Source of the DNA: Psychrobacter proteolyticus
GTDB lineage: Bacteria > Pseudomonadota > Gammaproteobacteria > Pseudomonadales > Moraxellaceae
Assembly: GCF_003350005.1 (NCBI RefSeq)
Contig: NZ_QLKS01000004.1
Span: 1 to 64,000, forward strand
DNA length: 64,000 nt
Reading direction: 5' to 3'
Shown one piece after another: positions 52,977 to 61,499 of the stretch; the first letter of the stretch is position 1, and each line of letters opens with the position of its first letter. A program made the translations under genes and the position numbers. The notes under the pieces were generated by a model. It was not told the DNA's origin. It did no database searches and saw only the letters and a list, made by a program, of their open reading frames with translations.

Positions 52977-53825
52977 ATGAGCGCTAAAAACTATAATATT
53001 CGTACCGCTGGACAAGCAAATATTCCAATCTTAGGCTTAGGTACTTGGCAATCAACTGGACAAGATTGTGTAGACGTGGTCAAAAAAGCGTTAGAAATGG
53101 GTTATGAGCATATTGATACCGCTCAAGCTTATGGCAATGAAAAAGAAGTTGGTGAAGGCATCAGACAGTCAGGCGTAGCTCGCGATAAATTCTTTTTAAC
53201 TACCAAGATTTTTCCAGATGATATGAAATTTGAACCAGAAAAACTGGTCGCCGCAGCGAAACGTTCTTTAGAAGATTTGGGTACAGATTATGTCGATCTA
53301 TTACTACTGCACTGGCCTGATGACCGCGTGCCATTATCTGAGACCATTCCTGCGCTGTGTGAACTCCAAAAGCAAGGTTTGACGCGTCATATTGGTGTTT
53401 CAAACTTCAATATTGCTAATATCATTGAAGCCAAGAAATATGCTGATGTGCCTATCGTCGTCAACCAAGTAGAGTTTCATCCGTTCATTAAGCAAAACAC
53501 ATTGCAGACCTTTTTGAATAATCATCATATTCTACTAGAAGCCTACTCGCCATTAGCGCGTGGTGATGTATTTGATAACGAAGTAATTAAAGAGATTGCA
53601 GATAAGCATAACGTAACACCAGCACAAATCTCACTAGCTTGGATCCTATCAGACAAGCATCGTGTGGCTATTCCGAAAACGTCTAATCCTGATCACTTGC
53701 AAGGCAATCTAGATGCCATCAAAGTTGAGTTAAGTGCAGATGAGTTAGAAAAAATCGGCAACTTAGCTAGCTCTGATGGTCGTAAAATTGAACATCCTGA
53801 CTATAGCCCAGTATGGGATGACTAA
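52977..53825 (+). CDS. aldo/keto reductase (DkgB-like)
   Basis: This is an NADPH-dependent cytoplasmic oxidoreductase of 282 residues. The AKR tetrad is visible: Asp in HIDTAQAYGNE, Tyr five residues on, Lys in FLTTKIFPDD, and His in LLLLHWPDD. GVSNFNIANI and VVNQVEFHPFI are family signatures. The nicotinamide phosphate site is VAIPKTSNPDHLQGNL. The short loops resemble DkgB/2,5-diketo-gluconate or methylglyoxal reductases. A good ACAAGGATAATA lies before the ATG. It is monocistronic and convergent with ccmE across a shared terminator. Confidence 0.9.
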   Translation: MSAKNYNIRTAGQANIPILGLGTWQSTGQDCVDVVKKALEMGYEHIDTAQAYGNEKEVGEGIRQSGVARDKFFLTTKIFPDDMKFEPEKLVAAAKRSLEDLGTDYVDLLLLHWPDDRVPLSETIPALCELQKQGLTRHIGVSNFNIANIIEAKKYADVPIVVNQVEFHPFIKQNTLQTFLNNHHILLEAYSPLARGDVFDNEVIKEIADKHNVTPAQISLAWILSDKHRVAIPKTSNPDHLQGNLDAIKVELSADELEKIGNLASSDGRKIEHPDYSPVWDD

Positions 53826-53871
53826 CAGGGTTAATAAGTACGATTAATTGATTAGCTAAACGCAGCAAAAT

Positions 53872-53900
53872 AAAAAGCCACCGATAATCGGTGGCTTTTT
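53872..53900. terminator. bidirectional terminator
   Basis: AAAAAGCCACCGAT pairs perfectly with ATCGGTGGCTTTTT. It lies between the convergent aldo/keto reductase and ccmE genes and marks the end of the ccm transcript. Confidence 0.93.
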
Positions 53901-53925
53901 TATATGGTATGAAAACTCATAATCA

Positions 53926-54426
53926 TTACTGCTGTAGCGTTTCGGTCTCATGGATTTTTTCAGCAGGATTATACTGTTCAGAAGAAGGTATCGCTCCGCT
54001 GCGATTATTCTCTTTCATAGATTTAGCGACTTCTGGCGGCATATAGTTTTCGTCATGCTTAGCCAATACTTCCCCAGCGACAAAAGTATCGCCTTGCATT
54101 TTACCCGTGGCTACGACGCCTGAGTTTTCAGCAAATAGGTCTGGCAAAATACCTTGGTAAGTCACTGGCACTGTCGATTGAAAATCAGTAATCGCAAACT
54201 CAACATTTAATGGATTGTCTGCTGCACGCTGCACACTGCCTGCAACCACCATACCACCAGCACGAATACGTTTGTCTTGAGGCGCTTCACCTTGAGCAAT
54301 AGCGGTTGCATCAAAGTAGTAGTCAGTTTGCTGCCCGATGGCATAGATAACCAACATAACTGCTATTGCTGCACCTGCCAGCGTAAACATAACCCACGTC
54401 AGTTTTTTCCGACGAACTGCATTCAT
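53926..54426 (-). CDS. ccmE: cytochrome c maturation haem chaperone CcmE
   Basis: This inner membrane-anchored protein carries haem to the cytochrome c ligase. A single N-terminal anchor ([20 protein letters not shown]) is followed by a beta-barrel ([13 protein letters not shown], then [23 protein letters not shown]). The covalent haem His124 is in [15 protein letters not shown], with Tyr128 nearby. The C-terminal tail is polar and dispensable in homologues. Length is 166. It is the last ccm gene here; ccmF, G, H and I are not in the window. 245 bases separate it from ccmD. Confidence 0.95.
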   Translation of the reverse strand: MNAVRRKKLTWVMFTLAGAAIAVMLVIYAIGQQTDYYFDATAIAQGEAPQDKRIRAGGMVVAGSVQRAADNPLNVEFAITDFQSTVPVTYQGILPDLFAENSGVVATGKMQGDTFVAGEVLAKHDENYMPPEVAKSMKENNRSGAIPSSEQYNPAEKIHETETLQQ

Positions 54427-54670
54427 ACCACTACCCCATTAATGAGTCACTGTTTTATAAACCATAATCAATCTATCAAACAGAAAATTTTGAAGAAACT
54501 ACCATTAGAAAAACGTTTTGAAAATGTCTTTCTAATCGTACTCTTCTAATCGCTATATGGTAGCATTTTTCAGACAAATCAATAAGCCTCATCACTGCCT
54601 ATAAGGTCATATTTTTGTCAGTGTAAGGATACGGCTTCTTACGCTAAACCCATGATATTAAGATGATTTT

Positions 54671-54892
54671 TTATTCAGGTCGTTTAGTCGCAGGCGTTGA
54701 GGTTTTGGTCGTCCGTTGTGCTTGTCGCGCTTGCTGGATGGTCAGCTGTTTGATAAGTGACTGTCGCTGTCTGCGGCTATAGATAATAAATGCCAACATC
54801 ACGCCGATCGTTATCGCCCAGCATGACCACACAAAAACCCCATGCTTACCCATGGCGAAAAACTCAGATACGCTATAAAAGTAAGGCTGCAT
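54671..54892 (-). CDS. ccmD: haem exporter subunit CcmD
   Basis: This is a 73-residue single-helix inner membrane protein. It has the CcmD pattern: YSVSEFFAMGKHGVFVWSCWAITIGVMLAFIIYSRRQRQSLIKQL, a membrane helix with a short periplasmic N-terminus and a basic cytoplasmic tail. It helps release haem-loaded CcmE from CcmABC. It begins 16 bases after ccmC. The C-terminal 25 residues are Thr/Pro/Lys-rich. Confidence 0.88.
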   Translation of the reverse strand: MQPYFYSVSEFFAMGKHGVFVWSCWAITIGVMLAFIIYSRRQRQSLIKQLTIQQARQAQRTTKTSTPATKRPE

Positions 54893-54908
54893 AGTATTTT
54901 CCTAGCCG

Positions 54909-55697
54909 TTATTTGTGTTGACCACGAATGTATTCTTTGACCCACGCTTTGCCTTGATCACGGTATAAAATCAGCGTGTTAGTACGATAAATCGCTAATG
55001 TCGCAACCAGTAAATAGCTGCCAATAATCATCAGTAGCAAGGGCATCCACATATCTGCCGACATTTTCGGTGCGGCGGTCAAACTAAAGGTCGCACCTTG
55101 ATGCAAGGTATTCCACCACTCTACTGAGTACTTGATAATAGGCAGATTCACTGCGCCCACGATAGATAAAATAGCAGCCGCTTTACCACGATTGGCCGTA
55201 TGCTCAAACGCGGCAAACAACGCCATCACGCCCGCGTATAAAAACGCCAATATCAGCATTGATGTAAGGCGTGCATCCCACACCCAATAAGTACCCCATG
55301 TTGGTTTTGCCCAGATAGAGCCTGTAAGCAAACTGATGACACACAGTAAAAACCCCATTGGGGCAAGTGCCTGCGCGACCAGACTGGCCGTCTTAATCTT
55401 CCATACCAAATAAATCACTCCCAGAACTGCAAGGGAAAAATAGATAGAAATGGCAAGACTGGCCGCTGGAACATGGATAAAGATAATGCGATAGCTATTG
55501 CCCTGAAGGTAATCAGGCGGCGCAAAAGCAAGGCCCCATACGCTACCAATGAGCAAACAGAGACTGGCCAATATCGCTAACCACTTGACCCAAGGGCTAA
55601 AGATACGAAAAAACTGCTTGGTACCCACAGTGGTCAAGAAACCCTGCCAAATGCGCTGCCACAAGCTAGGGGATGAGACGTTATTCAGGTTGGGCAT
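54909..55697 (-). CDS. ccmC: haem-handling protein CcmC
   Basis: CcmC presents haem for attachment to CcmE. The six-helix protein has 262 residues. The tryptophan-rich periplasmic motif is TWGTYWVWDARLTSMLILAFLY. Conserved His residues lie in FIHVPAAS and in EWWNTLHQGATFSLT on either side, which coordinate haem. It has a soluble N-terminal tail (NVSSPSLWQRIWQGF) longer than in E. coli. The upstream 286-base gap contains the 14-bp tandem repeat. Confidence 0.96.
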   Translation of the reverse strand: MPNLNNVSSPSLWQRIWQGFLTTVGTKQFFRIFSPWVKWLAILASLCLLIGSVWGLAFAPPDYLQGNSYRIIFIHVPAASLAISIYFSLAVLGVIYLVWKIKTASLVAQALAPMGFLLCVISLLTGSIWAKPTWGTYWVWDARLTSMLILAFLYAGVMALFAAFEHTANRGKAAAILSIVGAVNLPIIKYSVEWWNTLHQGATFSLTAAPKMSADMWMPLLLMIIGSYLLVATLAIYRTNTLILYRDQGKAWVKEYIRGQHK

Positions 55698-55879
55698 GGG
55701 AAGAAACCTATTACACAGCTTACTGGCGATAAAGGATGCGGTCTACCAAAGCACCACTATCAACTCACCTGCTGGCGTTAAACACTGGATAGAATCTACA
55801 AAGAGCTGTTTACGTATTCAATTGACTATTATAGCAAAATTGCCAGTTTTCACCACGATGTTAATACATGTGATGCAGA

Positions 55880-55963
55880 TAGCTAAATTTCGATGACTGG
55901 ATTTAGATGGCTAGGTTTAGATAACTGGGTTTAGATAACCAAATTTCGACAATTGGACTTTAG
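55880..55963. repeat. degenerate 14-bp tandem repeat, six units, between ccmB and ccmC
   Basis: Six consecutive 14-base units start at 55880, 55894, 55908, 55922, 55936 and 55950. The first is TAGCTAAATTTCGA and the fourth TAACTGGGTTTAGA. Most end in TTTAGA or TTTCGA. Confidence 0.75.
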
Positions 55964-55983
55964 GATTGCAACAAGCAAATCGT

Positions 55984-56730
55984 TTAATTAAGCCATGACA
56001 TTTTTAAAGTTGTAGCAATCACCCATGGCATGACCAAGACAGAAACAATACTTCCTGCTAGTAATAAGGCTAAAATAGGTAAACCATTCAGCCCAGAGGC
56101 AAATAAATCAACCGCACCCGTAGCAAAAATCAAGACTGGCAACTGCATCGGTAAAGCAATCAAAGGCACCAATACTGCCCCATTCTTTAACGATAGCGTC
56201 AAACTACTGGCAATCGCGGATAGCATTAAGAGCATCGGGCTACCTGTCACAATAGAAGCCATCAATATCCACGCTTCAAACCAACTAAGCTGAAATAACG
56301 GCACGGCAAGCAAGCTAAGCACTGCCACAATACCACTGCTAAAAATCCAGTGAATGACCAGTCTAATCAGCACCCATAGCGGTAGTGACGCTTTGGCCAC
56401 GACCAATTGCGCAAGCGTACCATTATCAAGCGCAGGCTTGAACAATCCATCAACGCCCATTACCAGTGACAGCAATGCAGCAATCCACACTGCTGATACG
56501 CCCAGACGCTGCAATAGCGCAGGCTCACTACCGACTGCCAGCGGAAACAAAGTAATAATCACTAAGAACAATACCAACGGATACAACCATTGTACCGCTC
56601 CTTGCTGCTTGACTTGCCATTCGCGTCGCCATAGCTGCAGGAAGCCAATACTGCGAGGCACTGCAACAATAGCATTTGGACTTTTATTCATGGCTGCTAC
56701 TGATCCTACTTGTATTGGACTGTCTGTCAT
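55984..56730 (-). CDS. ccmB: haem exporter membrane subunit CcmB
   Basis: CcmB is the membrane partner of the CcmA ATPase. The protein has six hydrophobic segments and starts with a cytoplasmic tail (FLQLWRREWQVKQQGAVQW). GVDGLFKPALDNGTLAQLVVAKASLPLWVLIRLVIHW is the typical CcmB loop. The start is ATG 56730, seven bases after AAGGA; the GTG at 56745 would include the ribosome site. It lies 45 bases after ccmA. Length is 248. Confidence 0.93.
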   Translation of the reverse strand: MTDSPIQVGSVAAMNKSPNAIVAVPRSIGFLQLWRREWQVKQQGAVQWLYPLVLFLVIITLFPLAVGSEPALLQRLGVSAVWIAALLSLVMGVDGLFKPALDNGTLAQLVVAKASLPLWVLIRLVIHWIFSSGIVAVLSLLAVPLFQLSWFEAWILMASIVTGSPMLLMLSAIASSLTLSLKNGAVLVPLIALPMQLPVLIFATGAVDLFASGLNGLPILALLLAGSIVSVLVMPWVIATTLKMSWLN

Positions 56731-56775
56731 TATTTGTCCTTGCACGTATACTGATGGTACTGATAGCAGTTAAAC

Positions 56776-57405
56776 TTATACCATATAATCTGACAAATCG
56801 AGCACCTGATTGGCGACACTGACTGCCTGATGACTGGTCATTAGTATCGACCCGCCAGCCTGTGCAAATTCGCATAACCGCTCTTCCATACGTGCCACCA
56901 TATCAACATCCAGCGCCGTGAAAGGCTCATCAAGTAACCAGAGCGGTGTCACATCAGGAGTTAACAAGTACAATCGTGCCAGCGTGATGCGCCGCGTTTG
57001 CCCAGCGGACAAATGACTTGAGCTGATCGTTTCAAACCCTTGTAGTCCAACCCATGTGAGCGCATCATCAATATCAGCAGCGCTTGGCGTGATGCCATAT
57101 AAGTTCAGTAGAAATGTCAGGTTTTGTGCCACTGTCAGATTTGGATGGATGCCTAACTGGTGCGAGACATATAAAGGCTGGATGGGCAGGCACGATTGTC
57201 CTTGATAAGTAACTTCACCTGACAAAACAGGTAACAATCCAGCCAACTGCATAAGTAACGTGGTCTTTCCCGTCCCGTTTGCTCCGACTAGATGGCAAAT
57301 ACTACCAGCAGATAGCTGCAACGCAACTCCTTCGCACAGCGGTATCTCACCGCGCTGAACCGTCAGCTCCTCAAGTGCAAGTAAAGGCGTATCCAAAACC
57401 GTCAT
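56776..57405 (-). CDS. ccmA: haem exporter ATP-binding subunit CcmA
   Basis: This is an ABC ATPase of 209 residues. Walker A is GANGTGKTTLLMQL, the signature is LSAGQTRRITLARL (typical for CcmA), and Walker B is PLWLLDEPFTALD, with the switch His in ILMTSHQAVSV. ATP hydrolysis drives release of haem-CcmE. Start ATG 57405 is five bases from AGGGG; the TTG at 57408 is less likely. It is first in the ccmABCD(E) order on the minus strand. A 160-base divergent gap separates it from the next gene. Confidence 0.94.
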   Translation of the reverse strand: MTVLDTPLLALEELTVQRGEIPLCEGVALQLSAGSICHLVGANGTGKTTLLMQLAGLLPVLSGEVTYQGQSCLPIQPLYVSHQLGIHPNLTVAQNLTFLLNLYGITPSAADIDDALTWVGLQGFETISSSHLSAGQTRRITLARLYLLTPDVTPLWLLDEPFTALDVDMVARMEERLCEFAQAGGSILMTSHQAVSVANQVLDLSDYMV

Positions 57406-57524
57406 CAAAACCCCTGGTTATTTATCAAGCAGCAGTCAATATTCATCACAAACAAAGGCAATGTTCGTGGCATAATACCCTATGCTCGCTACAAACACAC
57501 AGTATAACAAATTGTCGATTACTC

Positions 57525-57587
57525 TGACTTCAAAAAGTACGACCTCAAAAAAATACGACTTTAAAATATGACTTTAAAACCTATGCC
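57525..57587. repeat. degenerate GACTTNAAAA repeat around a start codon
   Basis: Units of 13-18 bases begin GACTTCAAAA, GACCTCAAAA, GACTTTAAAA, GACTTTAAAA and GACTTC at 57525, 57541, 57557, 57570 and 57587. They run through the start codon at 57568. Confidence 0.6.
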
Positions 57588-58677
57588 GACTTCACCAGAT
57601 AGCCAAACACAAATGCCTAATGCAGAGACTAAAAGTGACAACGCAGACACTAACTTGTCAAAAGAGCCATCAGCCAGCCGTTTGACAGTAGATAGATTGA
57701 TCGATGCTCAAGTTAACTTTATGCAGCAGTGGTTGCACAATCAAGCTGAGCCACTAGCGATGGAAGCTTGGCAATGGTTTGGTGCGCAGCCCTTAAGCAA
57801 ATATATCACCTGTGACCATTTACAACAGCTGATGAAAGACTGGCTATTAAATCAGCCGATGACTGAGGTGATGCGTACCGATATCCGTGATATTTTGCAT
57901 ACCATTATTTATCATCCAGTCAATGACAGTGTGCCTTTATCTGAGCTGGTCGATGATGCCCAAGTCGAAACTCTGGCTAACTATATCGGTAGCCATGAGC
58001 AGCAGCGCAATATATTGATTCATACGCTGGTCGGTAACGAAACCTTTGCCGATTTGTTGACCCAAACACTCTATCACGCTATCAACGATTTCATGGAAAG
58101 CACCCTCGATAAAGCAGGTGGTGTTGGTAAATTGATGAAGCTTGGGCGCAGCTCTTTTGAAAAGGCAACCAACAGAAACCTCGATGAAAAACTACAAACA
58201 TACCTGCATCGCAATATCAAAGATTTGACGCGCAAAGCCGAAGCCAATGCGCAGGAACACTTATCAAACGAAGAGGTGGCGCGCCTGATGGTTATGGGCT
58301 GGGAGCGTATCAAAGACCAACCGATCAGCGAGCTGCAAACCTACTTAAGCGATGAGCATGGTAATAGTAGCATTGACCATATCGAAGCCAGTATCCAACA
58401 AAGCTATAACCGCTTACGACTGTCACCGTATCTACACAGCTTAGTATCGGCAAGCATCGATACTTGGTATGCCAATCATCAGGCTGACACGATGGCGACC
58501 ATTGCGGCGAATTTGCACATTGACGAAGCGGCCATGAAGCAATGTAGCACTAAACTACTGCCTATCGTGCACGATGCTCTTGAGACGCCGTGGTTGACGG
58601 CTCATATTCGTGAAATGCTAACAGCGTTCTATGCACAGCCTACTATCAAAGAAGGTTTGGCATTCACTCACGATTAA
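57568..58677 (+). CDS. conserved helical protein of unknown function
   Basis: This is a 369-residue soluble protein, predicted to be almost all alpha-helical. The N-terminal 40 residues are disordered and acidic (DSQTQMPNAETKSDNADTN). No catalytic motif is apparent; the segment GVGKLMKLGRSSFEKATNRNLDEKLQTYLHRNIKDLTRKAE is the most distinctive and may be a central membrane-proximal or oligomerising helix. The ATG lacks a clear Shine-Dalgarno and lies within a degenerate repeat; a second ATG at 57583 is possible. It is followed by the YbjN-like gene after 30 bases. I do not recognise the family. Confidence 0.65.
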   Translation: MTLKPMPTSPDSQTQMPNAETKSDNADTNLSKEPSASRLTVDRLIDAQVNFMQQWLHNQAEPLAMEAWQWFGAQPLSKYITCDHLQQLMKDWLLNQPMTEVMRTDIRDILHTIIYHPVNDSVPLSELVDDAQVETLANYIGSHEQQRNILIHTLVGNETFADLLTQTLYHAINDFMESTLDKAGGVGKLMKLGRSSFEKATNRNLDEKLQTYLHRNIKDLTRKAEANAQEHLSNEEVARLMVMGWERIKDQPISELQTYLSDEHGNSSIDHIEASIQQSYNRLRLSPYLHSLVSASIDTWYANHQADTMATIAANLHIDEAAMKQCSTKLLPIVHDALETPWLTAHIREMLTAFYAQPTIKEGLAFTHD

Positions 58678-58707
58678 TTTATAACCCTTACTTATCAGCA
58701 TACTATT

Positions 58708-59547
58708 ATGAGTCAACGCAATAAACTCAGCTTGTGGCAAAAGATCAAACAGTTACTAACTGCTGCCGCACCGCAGTCAGTCATCGATGCTGCAAGCGAG
58801 CAAGGGTGTTCATCACTTGCTGACAGCGAGATTAGTAATACAAAAAATATATCGGCTGATATTTCTAATATCAGTTCTCAAGCTACTGACAGTACTGTCT
58901 CTGATATCTCTCATGAGTTAGAGGCAAATCAAGGCAGTGAACAGAATAACACTCAAGCGCAAGCAGATACATCTCAACTCAAAACCGATAGCGCAAATGC
59001 AGAACCTCAAAACCAGAGTGACACGCCTATCGTCGACTGTCTAAAGCAATACTTCAATGCCAAGCAGTGGCACTACACGCATTATCGACCCAAAACCAAC
59101 GACAGCCAAAAATCGCATCATTTATCCTTGAGAATGCGTCATAAGCAAATAAACTGTGGCTATCTGTTTCGGGTGCAAGAAAAAAACAAACTATTGGCCA
59201 TCTACGGCATCTTGCCATTTTTGATACCAGAAACTCATCAAAGTGCCGCGATGCTACTCATCACCCAAATCAACTATGACATGCTAGTCGGTAATCTAGA
59301 GATGGATGTCAACGATGGTGAAATACGCTACAAAAATGCCATCGATGTCGAAGCAGTTGGTCTAGATAATGAGATCATTGAGCATTTACTACAAAGTGTG
59401 GTTGCGATGACCACAGTCGCCAACGAGCTATTTGGCAACTTGGTTAATAATCAAGACCCTGCCGAAAACATGCAAACGCTACTTGTCGAGCTACGTCAAC
59501 AGTCAGACGCGCGCACATTCTTTCTTCCGACTCAGTTTGTTCAATAG
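58708..59547 (+). CDS. YbjN-domain protein with a disordered N-terminus
   Basis: The C-terminal half (about residues 108-260) matches the YbjN/T3SS-chaperone-like fold: VDCLKQYFNAKQWHYTHYR, then LLAIYGILPFLIPE, ITQINYDMLVGNLEMDVNDGEIRYKNAIDVEA, and a last helix LLQSVVAMTTVANELFGNLV. The first 107 residues are a low-complexity Ser/Asp/Gln-rich stretch. The family is poorly understood; E. coli YbjN has been linked to stress responses and motility. It starts 30 bases after the preceding gene and may be co-transcribed. The ATG follows TACTATT with no clear ribosome site. Confidence 0.72.
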   Translation: MSQRNKLSLWQKIKQLLTAAAPQSVIDAASEQGCSSLADSEISNTKNISADISNISSQATDSTVSDISHELEANQGSEQNNTQAQADTSQLKTDSANAEPQNQSDTPIVDCLKQYFNAKQWHYTHYRPKTNDSQKSHHLSLRMRHKQINCGYLFRVQEKNKLLAIYGILPFLIPETHQSAAMLLITQINYDMLVGNLEMDVNDGEIRYKNAIDVEAVGLDNEIIEHLLQSVVAMTTVANELFGNLVNNQDPAENMQTLLVELRQQSDARTFFLPTQFVQ

Positions 59548-59675
59548 CTCAGTTTGTTTGATAATTAAGTTCATTCGATGAACCGGTTTTTCAATCAAGC
59601 CATAATCCACAATAGCTGATACTTGTCCCTTTATTCTTCTACCCAAAAAACCATCAATACTAAGCTAGAAACCTT

Positions 59676-60590
59676 ATGCTAAAAATTGCCTACTCTGACG
59701 TCTTTCGCTATTCCGTGCCAGAAAAACACCGCTTCCCCATGCAAAAGTACCTTATGATTCCTGAGCGTTTACTGGCAGAAGGGACTATTAGCCAAGATAA
59801 CTTCTTTGCCCCTGCTCGCTTAAGCGAAGATGAGATTTTGACCACGCATACCGCAGAATACTGGTATCAGCTTAAAACCCAAACACTGCCGCGCAAGGCT
59901 GCTCGTGCGATCGGATTTGAGATGACGCCGCAGTTGGTAGAGCGCGGTCGTTATATTGCCCATGCAACGTATGAGTGCGCGCTATATGCTCAGCAATATG
60001 GCGTGGCTATGAATGTCGCAGGTGGCACCCATCACTCTTTTGCTGGTCATGGAGAAGGGTTTTGTGTTTTTAATGATGTTTGTATCGCTAGCAACTTACT
60101 ACTAAATCGTGGACAGGCAAAGAAGATTTTAGTGATCGATTTGGACGTTCATCAAGGTAATGGCAACGCCAGCATCATGGCAGATGAGCCACGCGTTTTT
60201 GTCTTTAGCATGCATGGTGCAAAGAACTATCCGTTTCGTAAGCAAGTATCAGACTTAGATATTGAGCTAGACAACGATACCGGCGATGCTGAGTATTTAC
60301 AGATATTAGAAGATACGCTGCCACGCTTAATCGCTGAGGTTGCACCAGATATGATTTTTTATCAGTCTGCTGTCGATGTGCTCGCTACCGATAAGCTCGG
60401 CAAACTTGGTTTGACACAAGCAGGATGCAAGGTGCGTGATGAATACGTTCTGCAGCAGGCAAAAGCCGCCAATATCCCTGTCGCTATCGTGATGGGTGGC
60501 GGCTACTCAGAAGATATCGAAGATGTGGTTGAAGCACACTGCAATACGTTTCGATTGGCACAGCAGATATTTTTTGAAGAATTGGTCTAA
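59676..60590 (+). CDS. histone deacetylase family (class II-like) amidohydrolase
   Basis: This is a 304-residue zinc hydrolase of the arginase/deacetylase fold. The tandem His are in AGGTHHSFAGHGEGFCVFND. The zinc ligands are Asp and His in VIDLDVHQGNGNA, and Asp in FYQSAVDVLATDKLGKLGLT. A Gly-rich VMGGGYSED completes the site. Bacterial members are likely acetylpolyamine, acetoin-related or lysine deacetylases; the substrate is not inferable. It stands alone downstream of the YbjN-like gene and is convergent with the TauE/SafE permease. The ATG follows AACCTT with no strong Shine-Dalgarno. Confidence 0.88.
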   Translation: MLKIAYSDVFRYSVPEKHRFPMQKYLMIPERLLAEGTISQDNFFAPARLSEDEILTTHTAEYWYQLKTQTLPRKAARAIGFEMTPQLVERGRYIAHATYECALYAQQYGVAMNVAGGTHHSFAGHGEGFCVFNDVCIASNLLLNRGQAKKILVIDLDVHQGNGNASIMADEPRVFVFSMHGAKNYPFRKQVSDLDIELDNDTGDAEYLQILEDTLPRLIAEVAPDMIFYQSAVDVLATDKLGKLGLTQAGCKVRDEYVLQQAKAANIPVAIVMGGGYSEDIEDVVEAHCNTFRLAQQIFFEELV

Positions 60591-60648
60591 TAAAATATCG
60601 CTGAAAGGTAAAGATAAGTCCAGAGTTGGAATGGCTCATATACCCTAG

Positions 60649-61440
60649 CTATAACAATGCGGTAATACCTTGCCAGCCAACGCGTATTCCAAGCACGATT
60701 AAAATCAATAAAATAAGCTGACGAAAACGTGCTTGTGGTAAATAGCGACGTAAACGGATTCCAACTAGCAGTGTGACTATAGACAGCACACTCAAAAAAG
60801 TAATCAGCTGCCACTCACCACTGCTCAGTGCCATGATAGGCTCACGCAGCACAATAATTTGGGCAATTTTTCCTAAGAAATAGCACATGTTACCGACTTT
60901 GGCGATGGTGTTTTTATCATCACTGGCAGACAATAAATACATCATCAGGATGGTCGACATTGCATTGGTCGAGCCGCCGATGACGCCTGCACCAAAGCCA
61001 ACGGCAATCAACATAGGCTTAGTATTTGGTAGACGGATTTGTTTACCGAGTAAACTACTCACAACGTAGAAAGCAATGACCGCGGCCAACAATAAGAGAA
61101 TATAAGCGCTATCGACCCATAGCAAGAGTTTCGCACCTAAAATGCTACCTAGCAGGCTGGTAAGCGCAAGCAACCAATAGCGTCTGCCGTAGTAGATAAA
61201 GTTTTGCCAAATGGTGCGTTCACCGCCTACTAGCCACGTCATCACATTAACGACTAGCGAGGGGAAAATCACTAGTACAATGGCGTGTTGCAATGGGTAC
61301 ATACTAGCAAGCGCAGTTGTCGTTACTAGCGTTGCGCCAAGTCCGCTAATACCATGCAGCAGTGAGGCAAGCGCAAAAATGATCGTCAGCACTAGCATCT
61401 GAGTGCTATCGTTACCAGCTATATTCATCATATCGGTCAC
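60649..61440 (-). CDS. TSUP (TauE/SafE) family permease
   Basis: This inner membrane transporter of 263 residues has seven or eight hydrophobic segments in two repeats. The repeat signature appears in HGISGLGATLVTTTALASMYPLQHAIVLVIFPS and in VGFGAGVIGGSTNAMSTILMMYLL. The family exports sulfite, sulfoacetate or other organosulfonates. Starts at GTG 61440 and ATG 61431/61428 are all possible; none has a strong ribosome site. It lies far from the sulfide cluster at 4-9 kb. It ends about 60 bases from the convergent deacetylase-like gene. Confidence 0.83.
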   Translation of the reverse strand: MTDMMNIAGNDSTQMLVLTIIFALASLLHGISGLGATLVTTTALASMYPLQHAIVLVIFPSLVVNVMTWLVGGERTIWQNFIYYGRRYWLLALTSLLGSILGAKLLLWVDSAYILLLLAAVIAFYVVSSLLGKQIRLPNTKPMLIAVGFGAGVIGGSTNAMSTILMMYLLSASDDKNTIAKVGNMCYFLGKIAQIIVLREPIMALSSGEWQLITFLSVLSIVTLLVGIRLRRYLPQARFRQLILLILIVLGIRVGWQGITALL

Positions 61441-61499
61441 ACCATTTTAGGCTCAGCGCCCATATCCACATGCTATCTACACGCTTTGAGCCTGTAGCT

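Noticed and set aside
54277..54549. Plus-strand frame opposite the ccmE start
   Set aside because: It runs across the well-supported ccmE start and has no domain or ribosome site.
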